Source: an uncultured Acidobacteriota bacterium
GTDB taxonomy: Bacteria > Acidobacteriota > Terriglobia > Bryobacterales > Bryobacteraceae
Direction of reading: 5' to 3'
DNA length: 64,000 bases
NCBI GenBank assembly: GCA_902826685.1
Contig: CADEFT010000008.1
Coordinates: forward strand, 62,001-126,000
In this document: positions 1-7,640 of the stretch, piece after piece
How the letters are laid out: each line of letters starts with the position of its first letter
How positions within the stretch are numbered: the stretch's first letter is position 1
The notes under the pieces: generated by a model
Seen by the model: only the letters and a program-made list of their open reading frames with translations
What the model was told of the DNA's origin: nothing
Databases searched by the model: none
Made by a program: the position numbers and the translations under genes

Positions 1-18
1 AGCTGTTTCACTCGGTCT

Positions 19-678
19 ATGACTGAGCGGGGATTGTTCGTCACGCTCGAAGGCGGCGAAGGATGCGGCAAGAGCACGCAGATGCGCCTGTTGATGGAAC
101 GTCTCCGCCGGGAAGGCTACACGGTGACCGGAAATGTGGAGCCTGGCGGCACGCGCATCGGCAAGCAGATTCGAGCCATCCTGCTGGGGGCGGAGAACCT
201 GGAGCTAAGCTCTCCAGCCGAACTGCTGCTGTTTTTCGCCAGCCGCGCGCAGGCCGTCGAACAATTGATCCATCCGGCCTTGGAGGCGGGTCACGTGGTC
301 GTATCGGACCGCTTCACCGATTCGAGCTTCGCCTATCAGGGTGTGGCTCGCGGACTCGGCGAGCCTTGGATCCGGGATCTCGAAGCCATCGCCTGCGGCG
401 GCCTGAAGCCCGCCCTTACCTTGTGTCTCGATATCGATGTGGAAGCCGGACTGGCGCGGGCCCGCGCCCGTAACCTGGAGTCGACGGGCAAGGAGACGCG
501 GCTGGACGACGAATCGCTGGCATTCCACCGCAAGGTACGCGAGGCATATCACCTGCTGATGGCGAGGGAACCGGAGCGAGTTCGAAGAATCGACGCGGCG
601 CCGGGAATAGAAACGGTGGCTCAAGAGATATGGAATCAACTCATGCCATTTCTGGATGCCGGTAGTGTGCTTCGATGA
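19..678 (+). CDS. tmk: Thymidylate kinase
   Basis: Phosphorylates dTMP to dTDP with ATP, a cytoplasmic step essential for dTTP supply. The 219-residue length is normal for the family. The P-loop GGEGCGKS lies at residues 12-19, the dTMP-contacting EPGGTR at 41-46, and the DRF motif at 97-99. An arginine-rich lid lies around 143-162, and the P-loop itself lacks arginine, which fits the type II (E. coli-like) arrangement. The ATG at 19 puts the P-loop at the usual distance from the N-terminus. The stop codon overlaps the ATG of the following redoxin gene (ATGA at 675-678), so the two are probably co-transcribed. The family assignment is secure. Confidence 0.97.
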   Translation: MTERGLFVTLEGGEGCGKSTQMRLLMERLRREGYTVTGNVEPGGTRIGKQIRAILLGAENLELSSPAELLLFFASRAQAVEQLIHPALEAGHVVVSDRFTDSSFAYQGVARGLGEPWIRDLEAIACGGLKPALTLCLDIDVEAGLARARARNLESTGKETRLDDESLAFHRKVREAYHLLMAREPERVRRIDAAPGIETVAQEIWNQLMPFLDAGSVLR

Positions 679-1682
679 TACTCTCGATTTTCCTTGCGCT
701 TAGCTTCGCCTATGCCGCCGGCGACCCTGGCGTCAAAATCGGCCAGACGGTTCCTGGCTTCCGATTGACCGATCAGAACGGGCAGCCTCGGACTCTCCAA
801 GACCTGCGCGGTCCCAAGGGGCTGATGCTGGTATTCTTCCGGTCTGCCGACTGGTGACCCTACTGCAAGACTCAGCTCGTGGAGCTGAATGAGAACCTGG
901 ATCAACTGCGCAAGCAGGGACTCGGCCTCGCCGCCGTGAGCTATGACTCGCCGGCGATCCTGAAGCATTTCGCGGACCGGCAGAAGATCCGGTTTCCGCT
1001 GCTTTCCGACGCCGGTTCGAAAACAATTCGCGCCTTCGGCGTTTTGAACGAGACCGTACCGGCGGCGAACCCGTTCTTCGGCGTGCCCCATCCGGTTACG
1101 TTCGTGGTTGGTTCCGGCGGCAAGGTTCAATCGAAATATTTCGAAGACGATTTCCGCGAGCGCCAGACGCTGGCCGGACTGATGGCGCGCGATTATGGCG
1201 TGGCGCCCGCCGCGGCGCCGGGTTCGGTCGAAGCCAAACACATCACCATCAAAACCGCCGCCAGCACCTCGAAGGTGCGCAGCGGCCAGCGCATCCTGCT
1301 CAGCCTCGATATCGGGATCCCTGAGCGCATGCATCTTTACGCACCCGGCGTTACCGGCTACATCGCCGTCGATTGGAAGATCGAACCGACGCCCAAGTAC
1401 GAAGTCTTCAACGTGGCCTATCCGGCATCGAAAAAACTGCATCTGCCAGCCATCGGCGAAACCGTGCCGGTCTACATGGGCCGTCTTCGACTGATGCGCG
1501 ACATCAAGGCCGGTCCCGACAAAGTATTGCAGTCGCCGCTGGTCGTCGAAGGCACCTTCCGCTATCAGGCTTGCGACGACAAGCAGTGCTTTCTGCCCGA
1601 ATCGGTGCCGGTGCGGTGGACGCTCGAAGTGGAGCCGCACGACCGCCAGCGCGTACCCAAAGAGATCCAGACGCTGAAGTAG
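675..1682 (+). CDS. Putative selenoprotein: redoxin (UPYC) fused to a DsbD N-terminal-like domain, UGA read as Sec
   Basis: Read through the in-frame TGA at 855-857, this is a 335-residue exported thiol/selenol redox protein. Residues 1-15 form a signal peptide (ILSIFLALSFAYA). A redoxin (AhpC/TSA-like) domain follows to about residue 180. Its redox site is ADW-U61-PYC64, where relatives have ADWCPYC. A DsbD-alpha-like domain runs from about 188 to 330 and carries the typical cysteine pair C300/C305 (ACDDKQC). Both halves are in the same frame and neither is a plausible protein alone: the first piece ends exactly at the active site and the second begins without a start region. A hairpin just after the TGA fits a bacterial SECIS. 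The start overlaps the tmk stop. The domains are clear from sequence; Sec insertion is inferred. The alternative is a Cys codon mutated to TGA. Confidence 0.85.
872..888 (+). promoter_or_regulatory. Candidate bacterial SECIS hairpin (redoxin gene)
   Basis: A perfect 7-bp stem (TCAGCTC at 872-878 with GAGCTGA at 882-888) closes a GTG loop at 879-881. The loop starts 22 nt after the UGA at 855-857. Bacterial SECIS elements are hairpins inside the coding region just downstream of UGA with a G in the apical loop, bound by SelB. The fit is by eye; no folding was computed. Confidence 0.65.
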
Positions 1683-1711
1683 GAGGCGTGCGGGATGATA
1701 TCCTCGCCATC

Positions 1712-2770
1712 ATGCGCCTCGCGTTTCTGCTCGTGCTGCTCGCGCCCGCTTTCGCCCTGGAACGGCCCGGCGTCGAATTCAAGATCTTTCAATTCCCGGC
1801 CGACCGTATGCCGCGCATCGACGGCGACCCGTCCGATTGGAACCTGGTACCCGATTCCTACTCCATCGGAATCGACCAGTTGAAAGACACCGTCAACAAC
1901 ACGCCGCTCGATCGCAACGACCTTGATGTGAAGGTGAAAGCCGGCTGGGTGAAGGGCGAGAACCGGCTCTACTTTCTCTACGAAGCCTCCGACAACTACT
2001 GGGACTTCGAGCGTCCCGATCTGCACAACGATATCTTCGAGCTGGTGGTGGACGGCGACCTTTCCGGCGGACCCTTCATTAAGCAGATGCACCCGGCGAA
2101 ACTCGACGTGAACCAGGCGCATTTCAGTTTTCACGGTGTCCACGCGCAGAACTACCATATCTTCACGCCGGCCCGCGGCAAGGATTGGACGATGGTGTGG
2201 GGCTGCCAGCCGTGGATCAAGAGCATGCCGTGGGCCAACGCCGCTTACCGCTACGATTTCAAACCCGGCGAACGCGGCAAGCTCACGCTCGAATTCTGGA
2301 TCACGCCGTTCGACTACGCGCCCTATGACGGCCCGGAGAAGGCCGTCGTTTCAAAGCTCGCCGAGAACAAGGTGATCGGTATGAGTTGGTCCGTGCTCGA
2401 TTATGATGACGTCAACGCCAAGACCTATCGCGGCTTCTGGAACCTTTCGCATAAGACGACGATGTATGGCAACGCTTCCGATCTGGTGGCCTTCCGTCTC
2501 ATGCCGCTGGAGCCGCCGCTGCGCCCCAATCTTGACGCGGACTGGAGCTTCCGTATCCTCGATCTGGACCGCCGTCTGGTCGCGTTTCACGACGAATCTT
2601 CGGGCGAAGTGACCGCGCGTAAGTGGGATTTCGGGGACGGCAAGAGTTCCACCGAATTGCATCCTGTGCATCAATATGAGAAACCCGGAGAGTACATCGT
2701 GATACTCAACGTTGAAGGGCCCAAGGGCAAATCCCGCCGCTCGAAAGTCTGGGATGTGGTGATGCGATGA
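1712..2770 (+). CDS. Secreted CBM9-like sugar-binding protein with C-terminal PKD domain
   Basis: A 352-residue exported protein of unknown exact role, probably binding carbohydrate at the cell surface or in the periplasm. The start at ATG 1712 is chosen because it opens a clear signal peptide (MRLAFLLVLLAPAFA); the open frame continues upstream but overlaps the redoxin gene. The region after the signal peptide has the pattern of family 9-type carbohydrate-binding modules (RIDGDPSDW near the start). The last 80 or so residues form a PKD-type beta-sandwich with the hallmark WDFGDG followed by HQYEKPGEY. It overlaps the next gene by ATGA (2767-2770), suggesting translational coupling to the serine hydrolase. 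No catalytic motif was seen. Confidence 0.8.
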   Translation: MRLAFLLVLLAPAFALERPGVEFKIFQFPADRMPRIDGDPSDWNLVPDSYSIGIDQLKDTVNNTPLDRNDLDVKVKAGWVKGENRLYFLYEASDNYWDFERPDLHNDIFELVVDGDLSGGPFIKQMHPAKLDVNQAHFSFHGVHAQNYHIFTPARGKDWTMVWGCQPWIKSMPWANAAYRYDFKPGERGKLTLEFWITPFDYAPYDGPEKAVVSKLAENKVIGMSWSVLDYDDVNAKTYRGFWNLSHKTTMYGNASDLVAFRLMPLEPPLRPNLDADWSFRILDLDRRLVAFHDESSGEVTARKWDFGDGKSSTELHPVHQYEKPGEYIVILNVEGPKGKSRRSKVWDVVMR

Positions 2771-3864
2771 TTGCATGGCTCATGTTGGCGACGATGGCGC
2801 AGGCGCAGACGGCGATGAACGCAGCCCGGCTCGAGGAAGCGTCGAAGATTCTGGCGGCGGAGACGGCGAGCGGCCGTGTGCTGGCGGCCTCGCTGATCGT
2901 ATCGCGGCACGGCAAAGTGGCACTGCATCGCGGCTACGGCCGCCTGTCGCCCGCGCCCGATGCCAAGGCGGTTACTCCCGATACCATCTTCCTGCTCGCC
3001 TCCATCACCAAGCCGGTGACGGTGGCGGCGCTGATGCTGTTGGCCCAACGGGGCAAGCTTTCCATCGACGATCCGGTGTCGATGTACATTCCGGAATTCA
3101 CCGGCGGCAGCCGCGCTCAGGTGAAAATCCGGCATTTGCTTTCCCATACCTCCGGTCTGCCCGACATGCTGCCGCGCAATACCGAGTTGCGCCGCGCGCA
3201 CGCTCCGCTGAGCGATTTCGTCAACGGCGCCGTCACCACGCCGCTGCTCTATGAACCCGGCCACGATTTCCGATATCAAAGCATGGGTACGCTGCTTGCC
3301 GGCGAGATCGTCGAGCGAGTCAGCGGTATGCGGTTGCGCGATTTCGAGCAAAAGGAGATCTTCACGCCCCTTGGCATGAAGTCGAGTTTCCTCGGCATGG
3401 GCGGCCGCCGGATCGAGGACACCGCCTGGTGCCAGGGCGGGGGAGAGAAGGCCGACCTCGAACGTTTCGGCGCCAATAGCGCCTACTGGCGCGATATGGG
3501 CCACCCGTGGGGCGGCATGCATTCCACCACCGCCGATCTCGCCATCCTGCTGCAGACGTTTCTCGACGGCGGCCGGAGCGTCTGGAGCAAAGGCACCACC
3601 GCGCAGATGGTTCGCGATCAGAACACCGCCATCGGCAAACCCTGGGGTCTCGGTTGGGGGTTGAAGACGTCCTTGGTCTGGTGCTATTTCGGCGATCTCG
3701 TTTCGTCGCGCACCTTCGGCCACTCCGGCGCGACAGGCACCGTGGCGTGGGCCGATCCGGAATCGGGCGTGGTCTGCGTGATCCTCACCACCCGGCCCTC
3801 CGGCGAAGATGGAGGCAGTCTGCTGCGCCGTGTTTCGAACGCCGTGGCCGCCGCGGTGGAATGA
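2767..3864 (+). CDS. Serine hydrolase of the beta-lactamase class C / esterase fold
   Basis: A 365-residue exported enzyme with the penicillin-binding fold. The nucleophile motif SITK is at residues 79-82 and a GHSG-like third motif (HSGATG) lies near the C-terminus. The second motif, usually Y-x-N, reads YQS at 170-172, so classical beta-lactamase activity is doubtful; esterase or peptidase activity is more likely. A short hydrophobic N-terminus (MIAWLMLATMAQAQ) acts as signal peptide. It is coupled to the preceding sugar-binding protein by a 4-bp overlap. It is more distant from the tandem pair at 32665-35003 than those are from each other. Substrate unknown. Confidence 0.85.
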   Translation: MIAWLMLATMAQAQTAMNAARLEEASKILAAETASGRVLAASLIVSRHGKVALHRGYGRLSPAPDAKAVTPDTIFLLASITKPVTVAALMLLAQRGKLSIDDPVSMYIPEFTGGSRAQVKIRHLLSHTSGLPDMLPRNTELRRAHAPLSDFVNGAVTTPLLYEPGHDFRYQSMGTLLAGEIVERVSGMRLRDFEQKEIFTPLGMKSSFLGMGGRRIEDTAWCQGGGEKADLERFGANSAYWRDMGHPWGGMHSTTADLAILLQTFLDGGRSVWSKGTTAQMVRDQNTAIGKPWGLGWGLKTSLVWCYFGDLVSSRTFGHSGATGTVAWADPESGVVCVILTTRPSGEDGGSLLRRVSNAVAAAVE

Positions 3865-3905
3865 CGCGCCGCGTTCGCTTATCATGAGCGGAGCGAGAAC
3901 CACGT

Positions 3906-4817
3906 ATGACTCACCTCCGCCTTTCCGCCCTGTTCGCCGCGATGGCTTTGCTTCCGGCCTCCGCGCAGATGTACAACCTGTCGCGCGACCAATTGCTCCA
4001 ATACACGTCGAAGAATCCGTTTGACCGGTTCCCCGACGGCAGGCCCAAGGTGCCCGATGAAGTGCTCGAGAAGCTGCGCTCCATGTCGGCCGAGGAGATC
4101 CTGCCGATTGTCCGCCGTGGCTACGCCAATCAATACGCGGATGGGTTTCGTATCCTGAATCCCGCCAAGAACCTGATCGGCCGGGCCTTCACACTGCACC
4201 TGATGCCGCTGCGCCCGGACGTTGGCGACGTGGACCAGGCCGCGTGGAAGTCGAAAGGCAATACGCTACGGCTGTCCCACCAGACCGCGCTCGATATGCT
4301 GCAAAAAGGCGACGTATTTGTCGTCGATGCGGGCGGCAACCTCAACGCCGGCGGCATCGTGGGCGACAACCTCGCCTACTACGTCTGGAAAGCTACCCAG
4401 GCGGGCTTCGTCATCGATGGCGCCATTCGCGATTTGAACGGCATTCAGACGTTCGGCATGGGCGGCTACTTCCGCGGCGCGGTGCCCGAGGCGATCAACA
4501 ACGTCATGGTCGCCGGCATCAACGTTCCCGTGCGGATCGGAAAGGTAACCGTACTGCCTGGCGACATCGTCTTCGGCGACAGTGAAGGCGTCTACTTCAT
4601 CCCGCCTCACATGGTGCGCGATCTGATTCAGGATGCCGAGATCACCCACATCCACGACGAATGGACCAAGAAGAAATTCGACACGGGCAAGTATAAGTCC
4701 ACCGATATCTACGGCCGCCCGCACGATCCGGCCCTGATTCAGGAGTATGAAGACTATCTCAAACAGCGTCTGGGCGCCGAAGCTTATGGCGAATACAAGA
4801 AGCGCCAGAGCCGGTAG
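3906..4817 (+). CDS. RraA-family protein (aldolase / RNase E regulator-like fold), exported
   Basis: A 303-residue protein with the RraA fold, shared by regulators of RNase E and by 4-hydroxy-4-methyl-2-oxoglutarate aldolases. The diagnostic stretch has GDVFVVDAGG, then GGIVGDN, then DGAIRDLNGIQ and a late GDIVFGDSEGV, in family order. An N-terminal hydrophobic segment (LSALFAAMALLPASAQ) looks like a signal peptide, which is unusual for RraA itself and argues for a periplasmic enzyme rather than an RNase E inhibitor. The R-D pair of the aldolase site (AIRD) is present. It follows the serine hydrolase by 41 bp and converges with the next gene without a gap. Specific substrate unknown. Confidence 0.8.
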   Translation: MTHLRLSALFAAMALLPASAQMYNLSRDQLLQYTSKNPFDRFPDGRPKVPDEVLEKLRSMSAEEILPIVRRGYANQYADGFRILNPAKNLIGRAFTLHLMPLRPDVGDVDQAAWKSKGNTLRLSHQTALDMLQKGDVFVVDAGGNLNAGGIVGDNLAYYVWKATQAGFVIDGAIRDLNGIQTFGMGGYFRGAVPEAINNVMVAGINVPVRIGKVTVLPGDIVFGDSEGVYFIPPHMVRDLIQDAEITHIHDEWTKKKFDTGKYKSTDIYGRPHDPALIQEYEDYLKQRLGAEAYGEYKKRQSR

Positions 4818-5693
4818 TTAACCCGGCCACAGATCCATTACCCGATCGACGTTCACCACCGCGCGCCACCGTGCGTTGAACCGCTCGGCGACATCGGGGC
4901 GGCACTCAAGCAGCGGCCCCAGCCCCAGCCTGACATGCGGCTCCGCCGACTGGTCTTTCTCCGTCAGGTGGCGCTCCACATCGGCCCAGCGATTGGTGAG
5001 GCCGCCCGGATCGATCAGCACCACGCGCTCGCCGATGATGCCGAAATTCTTCAGATGCGCATCGGTGGAAAACAGGCCGCGCCGCCACCCGATCTGCCGG
5101 GTTTCAAGCAGGCGTGTCATCCACATTTCCACCTGTTCATATCGCCCTTCGCGCGAGAGTTCGCCCAACCGGTGAAAGAGGGTATCCTCGACCCGTTCGG
5201 TCGCTTCGGTCACGGTGAGCCAGCCGGGCCACCCGCCGACCTTGACGCGGACCGGCGGAAAAATCACCTGTTCCGGAATCAGGTCGGTGCCGGCCAGCCG
5301 TTCCCGCGCCAGCTTGCTGCCGCGGATATCGTTCACATAGTATTGGCGCCAGAGTTGCTTGACGTGACTGGAAAACCACAGCGCTTTCGGAACCACCACC
5401 ATCGCGGCCTGAGTGAGAACACGCAGGAACCGGATTTGCCGCGACGGCTTATCGAGCAGGCGCTTGCCAAGTCCGAACGGCAGCCTTTGCTCCCACTTGC
5501 GGACTACTTTCCAAAGTACGATCAGCGCGGCGACTTCCGAAGGCGAACGTTCCCGCTTCACCACCCAATGCTCGGAGGCATAGACGACGTTGCCGATTCC
5601 CTCACCCAGCCGCTCCAGCTTCGCCGCGGTCAGCTCGGCGGGGGCACGCGGGAGCGTACGCAACTGCTCCATCTGGGTACATATTAAACCCAC
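4818..5693 (-). CDS. Kinase-fold protein (LPS/YrbL-kinase-like), function unknown
   Basis: A 291-residue cytoplasmic protein with scattered marks of the protein-kinase-like fold: a glycine-rich loop GEGIGNVVY around 30-38, a lysine in VVK at 44-46, a catalytic-loop-like DAHLKN at 211-216 and a DPGG at 228-231 in place of DFG. This spacing resembles small-molecule or lipopolysaccharide kinases rather than Ser/Thr kinases. An internal ATG (residue 8) could be the real start, which would shorten it by seven residues. It is transcribed towards the RraA-like gene and divergently from the short gene at 5720. The kinase assignment is an inference from motifs; the substrate is not identifiable. Confidence 0.6.
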   Translation of the reverse strand: MGLICTQMEQLRTLPRAPAELTAAKLERLGEGIGNVVYASEHWVVKRERSPSEVAALIVLWKVVRKWEQRLPFGLGKRLLDKPSRQIRFLRVLTQAAMVVVPKALWFSSHVKQLWRQYYVNDIRGSKLARERLAGTDLIPEQVIFPPVRVKVGGWPGWLTVTEATERVEDTLFHRLGELSREGRYEQVEMWMTRLLETRQIGWRRGLFSTDAHLKNFGIIGERVVLIDPGGLTNRWADVERHLTEKDQSAEPHVRLGLGPLLECRPDVAERFNARWRAVVNVDRVMDLWPG

Positions 5694-5719
5694 ATTAGGC
5701 CGTTTGCTACCATTTTTTC

Positions 5720-5953
5720 GTGAATGCCTCTGAATCCGATGAATTGAAGCGCCGCCTCAAGGAAGGCGAGTATCTGGAAGTTCGCACCACCGGCGGCACT
5801 TATGAGGTGTGGGCCGAGATCTACGGCAATCCGCCCGCCGTGTTCTATGAAGGGGAGATGCTGCCAATCGCCGAACTTGATGCCGTGGTGGGCAAACTGC
5901 TCGCGGCGCGTTCGGCTGGCGAGGCGTCGTTGCGCTGGGTGGAAATGGATTGA
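5720..5953 (+). CDS. Small conserved-looking hypothetical protein
   Basis: A 77-residue acidic cytoplasmic protein starting at GTG 5720. No signal peptide, membrane segment or recognised motif was seen. Composition is coding-like (GC-rich third positions, charged amphipathic ends). It sits 26 bp from the divergent kinase-like gene and 6 bp before the Rpn-type nuclease gene, so it is probably the first gene of a two-gene operon with that nuclease. A role as a partner or antitoxin-like companion is possible but not shown by the sequence. Confidence 0.6.
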   Translation: MNASESDELKRRLKEGEYLEVRTTGGTYEVWAEIYGNPPAVFYEGEMLPIAELDAVVGKLLAARSAGEASLRWVEMD

Positions 5954-5959
5954 CCATCC

Positions 5960-6811
5960 TTGGCCCATCATTACGACGTTTCCGTCAAGCTGCTCTTGCA
6001 GAACTCAAAAGGAGTGGTCGCGCGGGCGCTGTTCGGCGGCCGTGTGAAGACGTGGATCAACGTCGAACTGCCGAAGGTGCAGAACCCGCGTGTCGATCTT
6101 CTCGCGAAGGCAGCCGGCGGTGAACTGCGGCATCTGGAACTCGAGACCAAGCTATCCAAGGACACGCCGCGGCGAATCGCCGAGTATTATCTTGGCCTGC
6201 ATCGTCTCTTGAACCGGCACGTCGAGATGGTGGTTCTCTATCTTGGCGACCGGCCCATGCGGGTGGCACCGGCCTTCGTCACGCCTTCGATGAATTTCCA
6301 GTACCGGCTGATCGACATCCGGTCCTTCGAGGGGGAGCCGCTGCTATCGAGCGCCGACCTCGGCGACAACATGCTGGCGCTGCTGACCCGGTGCGACCGG
6401 CAAAAAGTGCTTCAACGCGTGGAAGAGAGATTGAGCCGCCTGCCTCCGGGTGAAAAGGAGGATGCGGCCAGGATCTTCATGATAATCTCGGGATTGAGAG
6501 GGCTCGAAAAGGAGGTCTCGCAAAGGCTCACTATGATCGACATCATGGAGAACAAGGTTCTTGGACCGGCGATCCGTCGTGGCCTGCGGCAGGGCATGCA
6601 GCGGGGGCTGGAAAAGGGCATGCAAAAAGGCGAACAACTGGGCCTTCAACGAGGCCGCGTGCAGATCGTCTCCGCCATCCTCGAAGACCGGTTCGGCCCG
6701 CTTCCCGCTTCCATCGCGGCCAAACTCGAAACCGCCTCCGAGCGCCAGCTTCTCACCTGGACCAAGCGCGCCGCCACCGCCAAAACGCTGCCAAGCGTTT
6801 TCAAGAGCTAA
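5960..6811 (+). CDS. Rpn/YhgA-like PD-(D/E)XK nuclease-family protein with C-terminal DUF4351-like tail
   Basis: A 283-residue protein of the recombination-promoting nuclease/transposase-like superfamily. The nuclease core is suggested by an aspartate in RVDLLAK followed by HLELETK, the D...ExK arrangement of the fold. A charged helix rich in GLRQGMQRGLEKG-type repeats comes next, and the last 50 residues (SAILEDRFGPLP...) match the DUF4351 type of tail often attached to these proteins. The start is TTG at 5960; no in-frame ATG exists before the conserved region. Its stop overlaps the end of the convergent metallo-hydrolase gene. Such proteins can act in recombination or defence; activity here is unproven. 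Confidence 0.7.
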   Translation: MAHHYDVSVKLLLQNSKGVVARALFGGRVKTWINVELPKVQNPRVDLLAKAAGGELRHLELETKLSKDTPRRIAEYYLGLHRLLNRHVEMVVLYLGDRPMRVAPAFVTPSMNFQYRLIDIRSFEGEPLLSSADLGDNMLALLTRCDRQKVLQRVEERLSRLPPGEKEDAARIFMIISGLRGLEKEVSQRLTMIDIMENKVLGPAIRRGLRQGMQRGLEKGMQKGEQLGLQRGRVQIVSAILEDRFGPLPASIAAKLETASERQLLTWTKRAATAKTLPSVFKS

Positions 6812-7614
6812 CGCCCACGCTCTCTGGCGAGCCGTTCCAAATACAACTTTTCGAACCGCGCCACCGCCTGCCCGAATCCTTCCGGATCCACGAACGAGCC
6901 CGCCTTAAATTTCGCCGCCATGCCGTACTGCGCCGCATGCCCAGCCGCCCAGATCTCCGGCCTCAGCTTTTTCAGAATCTCGAAAGTACGCGCGAAATCT
7001 TCCACGATCGATGGATACTTCGTGTTGCCTACCAGCGGCATCACCACCGAGGGCATGTTGGCGATGAGCAGATCCCGCTGGCGTCCGCCCTCTGAAACTT
7101 TCATTGAATAGCTGACACTGCCGGGCGTGTGGCCCGGCATCAGGATCACCGTCAGTTCCGTTCCGCCCAGCCGGATCTTGTCGCCGTCCTTCAGCCGCCT
7201 GGCGATCTTTACCGGTGCGTAGCGGTACTGCTCACCCGACAGCACGGGATCGGCGCTGCCGCCGCTCTCGATGATCGGAGCGTCGGCCACCGTGGCGAAC
7301 ATCCGTGCCTTCGAAATTTTCTGAATCTCCGCCAGCGCCGCCGTATGGTCGAAGTGCGCCTGCATCGTCAGCAGGATCTTCACGTCTTCGAGCTTGAAGC
7401 CGAGCTTCTCCACGCCCGCTCGAATCAGCGGCGTCGAATCCACCAGTCCCGTATTGATCAGAATGTGCCCTTTGGGCGTCGTGATCAGATAGCACGCCAG
7501 ATCGGCGGTGCCCACGTAGTGCACGTTGCCGGCGATCTTATGCGCGGGGAAGGGAGCGCGCCAATTCGGGTCCTGGGCGAAAGCGGCGGAAACAATCAGC
7601 AGCAGCGGAAGCAT
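6808..7614 (-). CDS. Subclass B3 metallo-beta-lactamase-fold hydrolase with Gln at the first zinc-ligand position
   Basis: A 268-residue exported metallo-hydrolase with a signal peptide (MLPLLLIVSAAFAQ). The zinc motif is Q85-A-H87-F-D89-H90, followed by H162 in PGHTPGS and H226 in AAGH, the spacing of subclass B3 beta-lactamases. The usual first histidine is Gln, as known from GOB-type B3 enzymes, which still hydrolyse beta-lactams. The start at 7614 is chosen for the signal peptide; upstream in-frame codons would overlap the divergent gene. Whether this is a true beta-lactamase or a lactone or phosphoester hydrolase cannot be told from sequence alone. Its 3' end overlaps the nuclease gene by 4 bp. 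Confidence 0.82.
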   Translation of the reverse strand: MLPLLLIVSAAFAQDPNWRAPFPAHKIAGNVHYVGTADLACYLITTPKGHILINTGLVDSTPLIRAGVEKLGFKLEDVKILLTMQAHFDHTAALAEIQKISKARMFATVADAPIIESGGSADPVLSGEQYRYAPVKIARRLKDGDKIRLGGTELTVILMPGHTPGSVSYSMKVSEGGRQRDLLIANMPSVVMPLVGNTKYPSIVEDFARTFEILKKLRPEIWAAGHAAQYGMAAKFKAGSFVDPEGFGQAVARFEKLYLERLARERGR

Positions 7615-7640
7615 CGTCTCATTATCCGGCAACGGCGTGG

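Noticed and set aside
675..1682. Pseudogene or frameshift interpretation of the redoxin gene because of the internal TGA
   Set aside because: The frame does not shift, the TGA replaces exactly the active-site cysteine, the downstream part is well conserved in pattern, and a SECIS-like hairpin follows.
1373..1711. N-terminal extension of the sugar-binding protein by 113 residues
   Set aside because: It overlaps the redoxin/DsbD gene, and a clear signal peptide starts at ATG 1712.
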